This document shows, piece after piece, positions 25,101-35,399 of a stretch of 64,000 bases of DNA. A program made the translations under genes and the position numbers. The notes beneath the pieces were generated by a model. It worked only from the letters and a program-made list of their open reading frames with translations, was not told the origin of the DNA and ran no database searches. The DNA is from Zygnema cylindricum. Taxonomy: Eukaryota > Streptophyta > Zygnematophyceae > Zygnematales > Zygnemataceae. The first letter of the stretch is position 1; each line of letters opens with the position of its first letter. Where the stretch lies: the NCBI GenBank assembly GCA_037447655.1, contig JBBHKE010000063.1, positions 78,466 through 142,465 on the forward strand. Direction: 5' to 3'.

Positions 25101-26043
25101 ATTTATTTGTTTGTTTCTTTAATTTATTTTTCTTTTTTTTATCCATTTCTTTCACTTTGTTATTATTTATTTATTTACTCATTTATTCATTTGTTCATAC
25201 ATTTATTTATTTGTTTATTATGCATTTATTTTGCAGATTGTGTTGTAAAAACGATTCATTTGTGTTTTCCTTTCTCTCTCTCCTTCTTTTGATTTTTTTT
25301 TTATTGTTTCATTTTCTCATTTGTTCATTCATTTGTTTATTTATCTATATGTTTATTTAGTTATTCATTTATTTATTCATTTATTGTTTTATTTATTCAT
25401 CTATTTATTCATTCATTTATTTATTCATTTATTTATTTATTCATCTATTCATACATTAATTAATTAATTGATTTATTTATTAATTTGTATATTGATTCGT
25501 ATATTATTTTTGTAGTGTTGGGTATCGAGGACCTATTGCCGATATTCGATATATATCGAATTTTAGGTATCCGATAATCGATATATCGAATCCATGTGCC
25601 TAGAAGCTAAATATCCGGATATTTATGCGATTTTTTTTCTTCCCGATTTTTTTTCTCAAACCCCCCCCCCCCCCCCGTGGCGCGTGCTCAGTGGGGGGGG
25701 GGGTGACGGGGTTCCGTACGATTTTCCGTACGAATTTCTGTACTTTAGCTGTACGGACACCCATTTTTCGCGATATATATCGCGATAATTTATGTTGGTC
25801 CCGGTACGATATATCGCTGAGTCTGCTCGATCGATATTCGATGTATCGATTATCGAAATTATCGCAATATGAATTTACCTGATACCCAACACTATTTTTT
25901 TGTATGTTTAGTCGTATATTTATTTATTTGTATATTTCCAGGTGGCCTCCTACAAGAGACTCCACAAAATTATTTTTGTGGATTCGATTCCGAAGTCAGC
26001 GGCCGGAAAAATTTTAAGGAGGGAACTTCGATCTCGTTTGTAA
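15465..26043 (+). CDS. 4-coumarate--CoA ligase-like acyl-activating enzyme, peroxisomal (11 exons)
   Basis: ANL-superfamily ligase: adenylates a carboxylic acid with ATP and transfers it to CoA. Exons: 15465-15623, 16566-16618, 17058-17239, 18198-18465, 19078-19265, 19631-19764, 19921-20134, 22627-22772, 24326-24393, 24807-24915, 25942-26043. They sum to 1623 nt, in frame, 540 residues, the usual 4CL length; all junctions are GT-AG. Motifs: P-loop [16 protein letters not shown] (183-198; the usual LP before K194 is DA), LPMFHIYA (230-237), GYGMTE (329-334), GELWVRG (388-394), TGD (420-422), [11 protein letters not shown] (436-446), catalytic Lys530 in PKSAAGKIL. The C-terminus SRL is a known plant PTS1 tripeptide, pointing to peroxisomal 4CL-like enzymes (jasmonate or beta-oxidation type) rather than cytosolic 4CL. 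A Ser-rich patch sits at 351-361. Substrate unknown. Exon calls were made by eye. Confidence 0.9.
16842..16875 (+). pseudogene. Vestigial duplicate of exon 3 start, with acceptor site
   Basis: A T-run plus CAG acceptor at 16839-16841 is followed by about 34 bases resembling the first bases of exon 3 (17058 onward), sharing ACGTGGT-ATGATTCTTT. One base is missing, so splicing exon 2 to this site would read G-N-K-T-W-L and then TGA. This is a degenerate partial exon duplication and a potential premature-stop alternative acceptor. Confidence 0.6.
17245..18190 (+). repeat. Polypyrimidine tract filling intron 3
   Basis: Roughly 900 bases almost wholly C and T on the coding strand (TCTCC, CCCTTTCCT iterations) between donor 17240 and the acceptor AG at 18196-18197. 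The long ORFs here exist only because such sequence rarely forms stops; they are not proteins. Confidence 0.95.
18655..18945 (+). repeat. 11 bp minisatellite in intron 4
   Basis: About 25 imperfect copies of an 11-base unit like TTATATGTCGA, with variants GTTGA, GTGGA and GTCGG. The unit is too short and has no unique spacers, so it is not CRISPR-like. Confidence 0.9.
19330..19510. repeat. TTA/TTG trinucleotide-rich tract in intron 5
   Basis: Simple-sequence tract of TTATTATTA with interruptions and a short TA run. Confidence 0.85.
20253..20365. repeat. CT microsatellite in intron 7
   Basis: CT-rich simple repeat shortly after the intron 7 donor (20135). Confidence 0.9.
20568..20794. mobile_element. 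MITE, R1 family
   Basis: Terminal inverted repeats GTACAGCGTGAATCACTAT (left) and the complement of ATAGCGATTCACGGTGTAC (right), two mismatches. Same termini as the copies at 37.7-38.2 and 61.5-62.1 kb. Lies in intron 7 of the ligase gene. No target duplication identified, so superfamily is unassigned. Confidence 0.6.
20867..21721. mobile_element. hAT-like MITE (family H1), interrupted by a sibling
   Basis: Begins TAGTGTTGTGTATC and ends with its inverse GATACACAACACTA. Flanking octamers GTGTCTAT and GTATATAT match at 6 of 8 positions, consistent with an aged 8 bp hAT target duplication. The body is rich in CGATAACCGATA-type short palindromes. It is split by another H1 element at 20920-21350. 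Confidence 0.75.
20920..21350. mobile_element. hAT-like MITE (H1) nested inside H1 copy
   Basis: 431 bp, from TAGTGTTGTGTATCGG to GCTGATAAACAACACTA, flanked by a perfect 8 bp duplication CTTTTTTG (20912-20919 and 21351-21358). This dates it after the outer element. Confidence 0.85.
22060..22180. repeat. AT dinucleotide tract in intron 7
   Basis: TA/TATTAT repeats over about 120 bases. Confidence 0.9.
22500..22600. repeat. Telomere-motif-like AAACCCTAAA iterations in intron 7
   Basis: Several AACCCTAAA-type units separated by A-runs just upstream of exon 8; similar units recur at 24410-24660 in intron 9. They resemble the plant telomere unit CCCTAAA but are irregular. Confidence 0.5.
22778..23560 (+). 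repeat. Polypyrimidine tract in intron 8
   Basis: Nearly 800 bases of CTCTCTTT-type sequence begin within a few bases of the donor at 22773, all pyrimidine on the coding strand. Confidence 0.95.
23720..24300. repeat. Degenerate AT-rich tandem-like array in intron 8
   Basis: Irregular repetition of units like TTTTGACTGAATTTTAC over about 580 bases, immediately before exon 9. Confidence 0.65.
25060..25500. repeat. ATTT tetranucleotide array in intron 10
   Basis: Imperfect TTTA/TTCA/TTTG repeats, ending just before the H1 MITE at 25513. Confidence 0.9.
25513..25894. mobile_element. hAT-like MITE (H1) in intron 10
   Basis: 382 bp from TAGTGTTGGGTATCG to its inverse GATACCCAACACTA. Flanking octamers TATTTTTG (25505-25512) and TTTTTTTG (25895-25902) match at 7 of 8. 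Third copy of the family that also sits in intron 7. Confidence 0.8.
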
Positions 26044-26395
26044 ACTTTTTTTTTTCTGGTAGCTGGAAACACCTTTTTACCATGACGCTCCCCCCTTTTC
26101 CTCCTCCCCCCCTCCAAAAAAAAAAAAAAGGTTATTTTTTGGGTTTTTATGCTCGTTAGGAAAAAGAGTAAGGAGCAGATTTGTGCATATTTTTGCTGCT
26201 TTTTTTTTCCCTTTTTTTGGTCGAAATCTTATTTCTATTTTTTTCAGAAACACGTGTAAAATGTGGATAAACTTTTTTTTTTTTTTTTTTGTGTCGAAAT
26301 TGAGTTTTGTTTCAGGATGATGTCCAATTTTTTGAGGCTACCAACAAAAATAAACGAATGGCGATAATGATAAAGATGCCTTTTCTTTTTCCACA

Positions 26396-26401
26396 AATAA
26401 A
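26396..26401 (+). terminator. Possible polyadenylation signal of ligase gene
   Basis: AATAAA about 350 bases after the stop codon at 26041-26043. Other A-rich candidates exist nearby, so this is tentative. Confidence 0.25.
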
Positions 26402-27692
26402 ACCATATTTATTTCAAAAGGTTTATATTACCTCAATACAAAATATATCCGTTTTTATTTTTCATATTTCAACGAACTACATCCAACTGACAGTTTTTCT
26501 CATGCAGTAGCTTTGTCCTTTTCCTCGAATGCCTCTTGTCACGAAAGAAACAGTACACAACAAATAAAATATCACAACCGTACCGTCAACACTTGAGAAT
26601 ATGACTATTTCCCACTTTATATATTTTTAAGATATAATAACAGAAATAGTAGCGACCCGTGTGTTTTAAACTTAATAGTTCAGATTTTTATATGTACAAA
26701 ATGTACAAAATATACAAAATGTACGAAATGGAAAAAACGTACGCCATGGACAAAATGCATAAAACGTACTGAATGTTTTGAAAATGTACGGTTCGTACAG
26801 AATATATGTAATGTACAAAATGTAAATGTAAACCAATAGTGAAATTGATAAACTCAAATTAGTGTGGACATGGTATCCAATAATTTGTCGGTTCACTTAA
26901 GACATATGTGAGTACATTTGTACTTATCTGAATATTAATAAAAAAATATTTCGATGTACATCACTAATAAAAATGAATAGAAATCAATAGGTAAACAGTA
27001 CCAAAAATCTCATTTCCCTAATTTCCTTAGTTTTTGACAGCTTTTCATGACAAAAAAAAATAAAATTGCAAAAACGAAAAGGTATATTGTTTTCGATTTT
27101 TTTTTGTCTTTTGTCTGTTTCATGTTCTACATGCGCCCCCTAAAGTCGCAACTTTTAGCCATTTTTACGGAATCCGTGATAGATCAAGGTCCACAGTTAT
27201 CCGTAAAATGTTTATTAGAATTCCTTATCTGTGAGTTAATTAAATAAATATGGGGTATAAAGTGCTCTAATTTGTCGCAATTTTTAGAACCACGGTTCGT
27301 ACGAGCACCATTTTTTCTCGAAAGGAGTCAATTTTATGGCTTTTTTATTATTGATAACATAAAAATAGAATAAAAAAAAAAATGGTTTTTAAAACATGAT
27401 TTAGTGTGGATGCAAAGGGGCATCCGTACTGGAATTTATTCTGGTGAGAAAAGAATAAAAAAAACACCTTGCTTTAGCTTATAATGAAAATTAATTACTT
27501 AAAACAATTGATTTTTCAAATAAATGACGAGTTAGTAAAACTGTTTCTCTTAAGAGTCTCTACAAAGATATGTCAAAAAAAACGTTAAAAAAAACAAAAA
27601 AGTTAAAGAAGAAACATAAGTTAAGAAAAAGATGAGATTAAAAAAGGACAAAAAACAAAAAAAGACAATTGAAAAAGTTAAAAAGGACCCGT

Positions 27693-27832
27693 CAGAACGC
27701 TCCCGGTCCATCGACTGCCGGCGGAATGTGCACGGCAGGACGGTCATCAAGCGGCGCTGCTGGCCGACAGAATTGCCGGCCGGCTGCGCGCAGTATTCGC
27801 GCTCAGGGCCGGGAGTCTCTACTCGTCTTCCG
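27693..27832. other. GC-rich island in AT-rich spacer
   Basis: About 140 bases rich in GGCCGG/GCCGGC motifs, bounded abruptly by A-rich DNA. Neither strand gives a recognisable protein and it does not resemble rRNA. Origin unknown. Confidence 0.5.
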
Positions 27833-29076
27833 GGATTTGGAATTTGACTGTATTAGAAGATACAAACAGGAGTACGAACTATAGAACAGATCCTGTTCAA
27901 GTATAGTCGTAATATAATGATGACAAATTTCGGTTTTAATCGCGTAAAGTTTATTGCGTAGAAAATTGTGGGAGAAACCGCTACCTCGATATTTTAATTT
28001 TTTGTTTTTTTTTTTAAACGGCTGATAGTACTGCAACGTGGTCGGTTTGTGCTGAAAAGTACATTTAAGAACAGTACGGTATTTAGTAGCGGGAAAACTC
28101 TTTAAGCAAGGCTCGATTTTCATCTGCTTACGTGGAGGCTTCTCGTCCGCTTATATTTTTGAATTCTTATCGCTAAGCAGTATAAACTGAACAGAAAAGA
28201 CAAAAAGATAATAAATATGACCGAAGAGGCCGAGCGACGACCGGTTGGACAGGTCATCATGGGAGCCAAATCTTGTAGATTCTTTTTACCGTACTAATAC
28301 GTACGGACTCAGCATAGCTGCCCTAAAATCGACGGCCAGACTGTTTGTTTTCTATACTTCCTGTACTTTTGCTGCTGCTATTTCCTATGAGGAAATAGCG
28401 ACAGGTAATAGCGTGCGTATAATAAATTAATGCGTGCCCCTAACAACGTCCATAAAAGTTAAAACATTGCTATTACGGGAAAATGATTCGAGATAGTTAT
28501 GATTTCTACATCTATGGGTGACGCAAGAATATCGTACCATACTACGTCATATGTACGGTCACAAGTGACAAGATTTTTAGCTGGTCACTAGAATCTCATG
28601 TACGGACGAATGGCATGCTAACCAACCCCCAAACAGAAAATTCAACCAATGAAATCAAATATTGCTCACCGACAAAACCTGAGCGGATTTTTCATTTTGT
28701 CAGCAGGTCAAGTACAGCTTTCTTCTTTACTTTTATGGTTGGCGAGGACGGCTAGCACTGTATTTTGCAATTTGGCCGTACTTTTTACTATTCCTTGTCA
28801 TTTTGACTTTGTGGAGATGCCAGTGAATGGGATGTACGGCTAGTTCTTTCACTGACATTTAAGAAAAGTCAGCGATAATTTAAAAAATTTGAGGTTGACT
28901 CTTTTTTTCTGTAGCATGCTATCCAACATGGAGGGTCAGCCAAAAAACTGCCCGTAAAATGTCATGATAACGATGACGATTGCGAATCTCTTGGCTCGAG
29001 AATGTACGTCATCATGAAGTACTTTCCTGTACCTAGGACTACAGATACGACAATATTGTTTTTCCCGTTATTTTAG

Positions 29077-29335
29077 GGTGCGTCTCTATGTACTTCAAAC
29101 TTAGAGATTTTTTTTTGTTTTTTAGCGCAGATCCGGCGGACCCGGATTTCGGGTGTCCCTATGTGTACCAAACGAAATTGTCACTTAAGGCGTGACGATT
29201 GTATACGTCGACAATGCCCGTGACGGCTGTCAACGTCTACAATCTGTGATGACCCACGTCATTTTTCGTAACTGCTTGTGACGTCGCGTGACTTTTCGTG
29301 ACATTGTAGACCTACCGCCCTCTAGTCGCGTAGCT
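29077..29335. mobile_element. Degenerate Harbinger-like MITE end (family P1)
   Basis: TTAGGGTGCGTCTCTATGT followed by TTTAGCGCAGAT and a run of CGTCTACAA/GTGACATTGTAGA motifs, the same order as in intact P1 copies at 43.9 and 48.4 kb. The opposite end was not found. Confidence 0.4.
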
Positions 29336-29944
29336 CCGTTTTAAATTTTGGCTCCATCGAAGATTCTCTTCGGTATGTACGAAAAGTCCCTCTTTGTTTT
29401 TCAGTCCGTACTGGCTCGTCCTCGTCAGCCTGACGCCCAGATTCTTTTTCGGCCGCCTCATTTATAAGGCATGGAACGTGTCAACTTTAGATACGTTGCT
29501 GAAGATTGCATGCCGTTGGATTACATGTCTTGGACTCTTGCAAAAGATATTGTTTCTATGGCCATTTCTGAAGCGTCGCCGTCGAGTTCTGACAATTATT
29601 ATAGTGCACACCGAAGTTCGCTCAGCGTGCACACTACGGAGTTACGGCTGAGCCCTAACCGACATGCTTTCCTATTTCGGATCAAATCATAAAAACATCG
29701 AAGCGCAATATCTGAGTCGAATGCGAATCTGGCTGGCCAATCACTGCGGCTTAAGTTCTTGTTTGAACCAGTGATGAAATGCGGCTTTGTTCACCCTAAA
29801 AACACTACTATAACGCTTAAACGGTTTAACTCACTTAACATTTCGTCAATTCAAACGTTCAACTAATTTTAACTACACAAACATGCCTACATGCATGCGT
29901 GTATTTTCAAGTTCACACGTATTCTTAATGTTGTACATGGCACT

Positions 29945-30033
29945 AGGCCCGGTTCGGTTCGGTTCAGTTGGATTGGGTTGGGTTGGGTTGGGTTGGGTTC
30001 AGTTCGATTCGGTTCGGTTTGGTTTGGTTCCGA
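29945..30033. repeat. GGTTC/GGGTT short-repeat block
   Basis: Runs of GGTTC and GGGTT pentamers; related GGTTCGG/CCGAACC words recur at 30760-30775 and 37110-37190, probably ends of an old dispersed element. Confidence 0.6.
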
Positions 30034-31973
30034 TGAGATTTGCAAACTAAACAAACCCTAGATTATGCGGAACCCCAGCGGTTCAAACGGTTAAACCGTC
30101 AAAACCCCTTAGAAACCTCAAATACCTTCAAACATGATTTAAAAACTTGAACTGATGATTTTTCAAATTTAACTAGATTTTGTATTTATATTTTATTTTC
30201 ATGTAATTTAGAAGCATTAATTTCATTGCACAACCTTATATTTATTAATTCATACATTGGACGAGACTGGGTTTGGCGTGAACTACGGGGCTTTACAAAT
30301 CCTTTAGTGTCATTCGACATTAAGAGTGACTTATCTCACATGCGGAGACCTTTTTTGTTATATTATGAAACTTTATTTCAAAAAGTGCGATGGAAAAATC
30401 CACCAAGGTACAAAGGGGTTCAAAAAAGAAAAAAAAACGCTCGAAGACCATACTAGTCGCAATGTTGCATTAATATGTTAATAATCTTGCTCGGCGTAAG
30501 AATGACTTCCAAGATAAGTAAAGCTTGAAGTTAACATTTAGGAGTTTATACCATACTCCGTAGTGCATGCATACTATCCGGCTCGCTAGGTCAACGCCCA
30601 TAGAATTAAAAAAACGCCATGTTAACGTTCTTTAGGCGTTTTATTCGCATCTTCGGGTTTGCTACAAAATTCGGGCGGCTAAACGTTTCGAACGACCCTG
30701 TTCGGCATAATCGAACGGTTAATGTTGGTTAGGAAGTAAAAAACCGATTCGACTCACATTGGACCGAACCGAACCAAGCTGCGTCCACCGCCAGAAAACA
30801 AACGCACAAGTTTCGATGTGTACGGAATGAATTGATTACACCTGTCACGGCCTCTAAAATTTTCCCCACACGTGTACAGTGAAGTGTTTTTTAAACGCCT
30901 TTTCGACTCGCGCAACCGCCACCTCTGCCGGGACAAAAAAATAAAAGAGAGGCTGCGGACAAAAAAAGATTTGCCTGGTTACAAAAGACATCATGTTCGT
31001 ATCTGCGCGGATGCGGAAAAACGACAATAGTGCGGGCTGTAAACGGCTGCTAAAAAGTTATAAAGTTCAAATTGGCCGCTAAAAGTGAACAAAGTCTAAC
31101 CGGAAAAAATAAAGTTACAATTTACGGAAATATGCTGCCATTTAGAGCCACATGGAGCCTCAAGCGCTTAACCACTTTACTTACCAAGAGGGTAAAAGCG
31201 GTTTTTTTAACCTATTGGTTTAAACGGCATTAGGTTTTGATTAGACACAACAACATCTCCATACAAGACATGAACTGGAGAGATATATAAATAATGAAAT
31301 TACATTGAAGTAATAAATTTTCTAATTTATAATTATTTTTATTACTTTGTATGTCTGAGATTAAATACAAAGTAATAAAAATAAACAGAATAAAGCTAAA
31401 TAAGTGTAATTATAGCAGTTATGGTCGAATCGTCTCGAGTAAAGGGAATTTCGCATAGGACAAATGTTCGGTCAACAGAAAAAAAATTACAAAGTTTCAA
31501 AAGTGTGCGATGGACTTATAGGAATGCATATTGTAATTAAACTACTTTGCGTTCTAAAAATTCATGTTAGTTTTTCCGCCTTTCTTACTGGTTTTTGAGC
31601 CGAAAGAGACAAAACCTATTGTGAATATTGACACCGGTATTATAGTGTGTCCTTTATATTCCTGATAAACAATTCCTCCTATAGGTCAACTCTTAACTAC
31701 CATTTGTCTCCTCCTCAACAAGAGAAGGTTTTAGGATAAAATATATGAATGACCGAAAAAGTGACCACGCTATCTACAGAAAAAATAACTGTTAGATTTT
31801 TGCCGTCCACATTTGTTCTTACACAAAGATACCTTTGTAACCGCATTACCTCTAATCCATAAAAAGGAGAGGAGAGAGGAGAAGGGAGGAGAGGAAAAAA
31901 GAGAAGAGAGGACGAGAGAGGAGAGAAGACTTTTTTCTAACAGAACCCTATTTTTAGTGCTGAGTCAGTGATC

Positions 31974-31999
31974 ACACACACACACACACACACACACAT
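31974..31999. repeat. CA microsatellite
   Basis: About 13 CA units. Confidence 0.95.
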
Positions 32000-33159
32000 A
32001 AAAGACGAATAAAAACGTTACAATAGTCACCAAAAAGAAACCCTAATTTCCCTTCATTTCTAACACAACGTAGCAACCCTTCAGAAACAATCTCACAAGG
32101 TAATTTCGCGAGAGGCATTATGTTGAGAGTAAACTGCACCATTTTAGGGTAAACAGTACAGTAAATTACCCAAAACACTACGGATTGTCCAATTTACTCT
32201 AAAAATGTGGGTAAAACTTCGAAAGTCACCCTATTATCAATCAGCAAGATTCACCAATACTGCGACAATTCAAAGAACAGAAAAATACTCCGCGCAACTA
32301 CAAGGAACTTAGAAAAAAAAGAAAAAAAAAAAGAGCACCATAGAAACTTCAAATAAGACGGCCAGTGTCTCATCCATTCAGCCAAGCGCCATTCTCAAAC
32401 CATTTGACCGACAAAAAAAAAAAAAAACAGAAAAGACACACCAGAGGTTCATAAAAGTTCATAGAAAAGTTCATAATATCGCCTGTCACATTACCAAAGT
32501 TAAAAATCCATATCAGTCAAGGATTCAATACTTTACATTTGAATTCAAGAGTTGATCAGAAACCTATTGCGGCTATCAGCCTAACACATACCAACTGCAA
32601 TTACAGCCTAGAATCCCTCTCCCTCTCCCTCTCTCCCTCTCTTATTTCCATCCCTTAAATCTCAAATCCCTCTGGAAGGTAACCTTCCCTCTAATGTAAC
32701 ATTCCCTCTAAGGTAACATTCTCTCCCTCCACCCCTTTATACCAGTAAGGCTTTTTAGCCAAATCACTACTTTGATAAAAAAATCGACTTGTTACTTACA
32801 AAGAATCTCAAACTTCCTTTCAGGTTCTCACTAGGACCACTAACTAAACATTGCTCTTTCAGAGCTCCTGACTTCACCTCGTGGCAAAAAAAAAATAAAA
32901 AAATGCCTTATTCTTTTCAAGGAGCGTACCAAAAACAAATGGTTGACGAGTGGTTGGTGACACTCCGAAGTTATGGAAAAAAAAAAGAAGAAGAGAAAAA
33001 AAAACCCGCCAAAATGTACCATTTTCCCTCGTCTAATTTTCCAGAATACAAAAATTAAGTATAGCAACAAAAGAGAACTAAGAAAAAAAGTTAAAAAGCA
33101 AAAGAAGTAGAAAAGAAGGAAAAAAGAAAAATCGAATCTATAACTACAAACCTAATTGC

Positions 33160-35244
33160 TCATCCGCATACATTAACCTCCACCGATCCTTGCCAACTGG
33201 TAATCCTTCTCCTTTTCAAAGAAGGACAACTTTCCAAACAAGGCGATTGATTTGACTGGTTTGTCTCATCTGCCTCGACCAAAGCTTGTTGACACTCGTC
33301 TTTTTCTCCGCCGTCTTTCTCGTCACAGTTTCCAAGAATCTCTTCACATGCTTCGATCAAACCCGTTGTTCCCACAGTGTAACAATCTGTCACGTTCATC
33401 GTTTCCGACACCTGACAATTTTCCGTGGTCATCGTCAATTGACGTGAATCCGACATCTCGTTTTGTAAGACATTAATTTCCTTTTCACAAGCGGTCCTCT
33501 GTCTCCTTTTCGGGCTTTTCTCCGTTTCCAAAAACCCACCAGAATCATCCGAAGAGGAAAATAAACTACCGTAACCTGACACATCATTACTCCTACAATC
33601 GGGAGGGAGCCCCCCTACCTCTATAAAATCCCCTATTCCCAAAACTATTTCCATTACGGTCTCCCTCTTCTTATCTACCTCCGGCTTCCTCTCATTAACC
33701 TCTTCGGTATCAACTACACCATTTTCCTTCTCGTACGACTGAATTTCCATAGGAGAGCACAAATCTGTTACTCCTCCCATACTCTGTTCTTCCGATGACT
33801 GCCACATGGAAAAGGTCAGTTCACTCTTGACTTCTCCTCCGCCTCCTCCTTCTCTTACTACTCCCTCCCTCCCTCCCTCTCCCCCGCCCACAGAAACACG
33901 TAAAGAATCGGAAAAGGATCTGTTGTCATTGCTGATGTCAGACAGCCATGGGTGCCTCAAAACTTCTTCGGCCGAAGGTCTTTTGTCGCTATCCACCGTA
34001 AGCATCCATCTCACCAAACCTTTTAATTCTTCCGAACATTTTGTCCAAACCCCGGACGATAACTCCAATTCCTTACTGTACACGAACTTATTCGAATCCA
34101 AAGAATTCAAAGAATCTTTTGAACACTGGAAGGGATGTTCTCTGAAAATTAAAATGTGAAGGAGAACTCCAAGACTCCAAATATCCGCTTTCGTTCCGTA
34201 TCTCCTTCCTTCCGCGACTTCCGGAGCCAAATATGACGGAGATCCGGCCCGCCCTTCCGCAAAAATATGGCGTCCCTCTCTCTCTGACATGACGGCCAAT
34301 CCAAAATCTGCGACTTTCACACGAAACTTTGAATTTATTTCAAAATCTGTCGACTGATTGATAAAAAGACCACTCGTATTTTTTGGACTTTTGGGTGCAC
34401 CAATAATGTTGGAGGAATTCGACTGAGAAGCCGGAGGAGGAGAAGATGGAGAAGATTGAGATGATGACAAAACCGAGAATTCTTCGTTCAAAGAAAAAGA
34501 AATTGCCCTAGGAACAAAAACCGAGTTGGAGTCATCTTCAAATTGAAGTGAAACCATGTCAGGTTCCAAAAATGGAAGGACAGGAATCTCCGAACAAGAA
34601 GAAAAAGAAGAAGGAGAAGGAAAAGGAGGAGAAGGAAAAGAGGAGGTCGAACCAAGCTTCCATAGATCCTGCTTCTCCATGGATCCTGTTTCCGTTTCAA
34701 ACACCTGTACCTTCTGTACCTTCTCCTCGACTTCCTCCGACACAACACCACTAAAGACACGATTTAGTGTGGAGAAGAGGATAATATTTTCCGGTTTCAA
34801 ATCTCTATGCAGTACTCCCTTCCCGTGACAGTAACTGACTGCTTCCACTACTTGTCTAAAAATATCGACTGCGATTTTTTCGCTCATCGGGTCTCGATTT
34901 TTATTCAACCACTCTAATAAATCTCCTCGATCCGCGACTTCCATCAATATATGGACGGCGTGGCTGTCTTCATAAACTCCTTTTAACTCAACGATCCCTT
35001 CGTGTCCTGACACGTGTCGCAGCGTGGCGATCTCTCGGAGGACGGCAGATTGTTCTGATTCGAGTCGAACTCTCTCTTTGAAAATAGTTTTACATGCGAC
35101 AAGTTCGCCAGTTGTACGGTTTTGGCAGCATCTGACGACACCGTAACCTCCGGAGCCGATCTGCGGTCCGAGCCAATAATCTGCTGAGAGCTCGCGATGG
35201 ATGCTTCCAGGAACCATGTACAGGTGAGGCACGTGTGAAGACAT
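33160..35244 (-). CDS. Serine/threonine protein kinase, CDPK/PEPKR2-like, with large kinase-domain insert
   Basis: Single 694-residue reading frame. Kinase landmarks in order: glycine loop IGSGGYGVV (29-37), ATP-binding Lys52 in VACKTI, catalytic HRDLKPEN (146-153), DFG 313-315, GSPSYLAPEV (335-343), DIWSLGVLLH (354-363), final HPWL (431-434). The pattern resembles plant PEPKR2 and calcium-dependent kinases, but no EF-hands follow; the tail from 440 is acidic, Ser/Gly-rich and low complexity. Between HRDLKPEN and DFG there are about 160 residues where kinases normally have about 20, a Ser/Pro/Glu-rich insert (roughly 158-305). It could be a true insert or an unspliced in-frame intron. Start chosen as the first ATG before the domain; Met10 is an alternative. 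Confidence 0.88.
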   Translation of the reverse strand: MSSHVPHLYMVPGSIHRELSADYWLGPQIGSGGYGVVRCCQNRTTGELVACKTIFKERVRLESEQSAVLREIATLRHVSGHEGIVELKGVYEDSHAVHILMEVADRGDLLEWLNKNRDPMSEKIAVDIFRQVVEAVSYCHGKGVLHRDLKPENIILFSTLNRVFSGVVSEEVEEKVQKVQVFETETGSMEKQDLWKLGSTSSFPSPPFPSPSSFSSCSEIPVLPFLEPDMVSLQFEDDSNSVFVPRAISFSLNEEFSVLSSSQSSPSSPPPASQSNSSNIIGAPKSPKNTSGLFINQSTDFEINSKFRVKVADFGLAVMSEREGRHIFAEGRAGSPSYLAPEVAEGRRYGTKADIWSLGVLLHILIFREHPFQCSKDSLNSLDSNKFVYSKELELSSGVWTKCSEELKGLVRWMLTVDSDKRPSAEEVLRHPWLSDISNDNRSFSDSLRVSVGGGEGGREGVVREGGGGGEVKSELTFSMWQSSEEQSMGGVTDLCSPMEIQSYEKENGVVDTEEVNERKPEVDKKRETVMEIVLGIGDFIEVGGLPPDCRSNDVSGYGSLFSSSDDSGGFLETEKSPKRRQRTACEKEINVLQNEMSDSRQLTMTTENCQVSETMNVTDCYTVGTTGLIEACEEILGNCDEKDGGEKDECQQALVEADETNQSNQSPCLESCPSLKRRRITSWQGSVEVNVCG

Positions 35245-35275
35245 TGCTGCGCTCTCTCCCTCTCTGTGCCTGTCT

Positions 35276-35314
35276 TTGACTGTCTCTCTATCTCTCTCTC
35301 TGTCTCTCTCTCTG

Positions 35315-35345
<31 letters not shown>

Positions 35346-35346
35346 T
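35276..35346 (-). promoter_or_regulatory. CT/GA-rich 5' leader of kinase gene
   Basis: CTCTCTCT tract (GAGAGA on the coding strand) 30-100 bases upstream of the kinase ATG at 35244. Placement parallels the ligase gene, whose leader is CT-rich on its own coding strand. No TATA element assigned. Confidence 0.35.
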
Positions 35347-35399
35347 GCTCTTGCTCTCTCTTACTAGTGTATCCTATCTGTTTCTCCTCCAGGCTCTGC

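Larger units (their letters stand above)
26402..33159. other. Gene-free spacer between ligase and kinase
   Basis: No coding exon was recognised. It holds a compact GC-rich island (27693-27832), a degenerate Harbinger-like terminus (about 29077), a GGTTC/GGGTT repeat block (29945-30033), a CA microsatellite (31974-31999), and A-rich sequence toward the kinase 3' end. Confidence 0.5.

Noticed and set aside
27693-27832. rRNA fragment or CpG-island promoter
   Set aside because: No recognisable rRNA words, and no gene start next to it.
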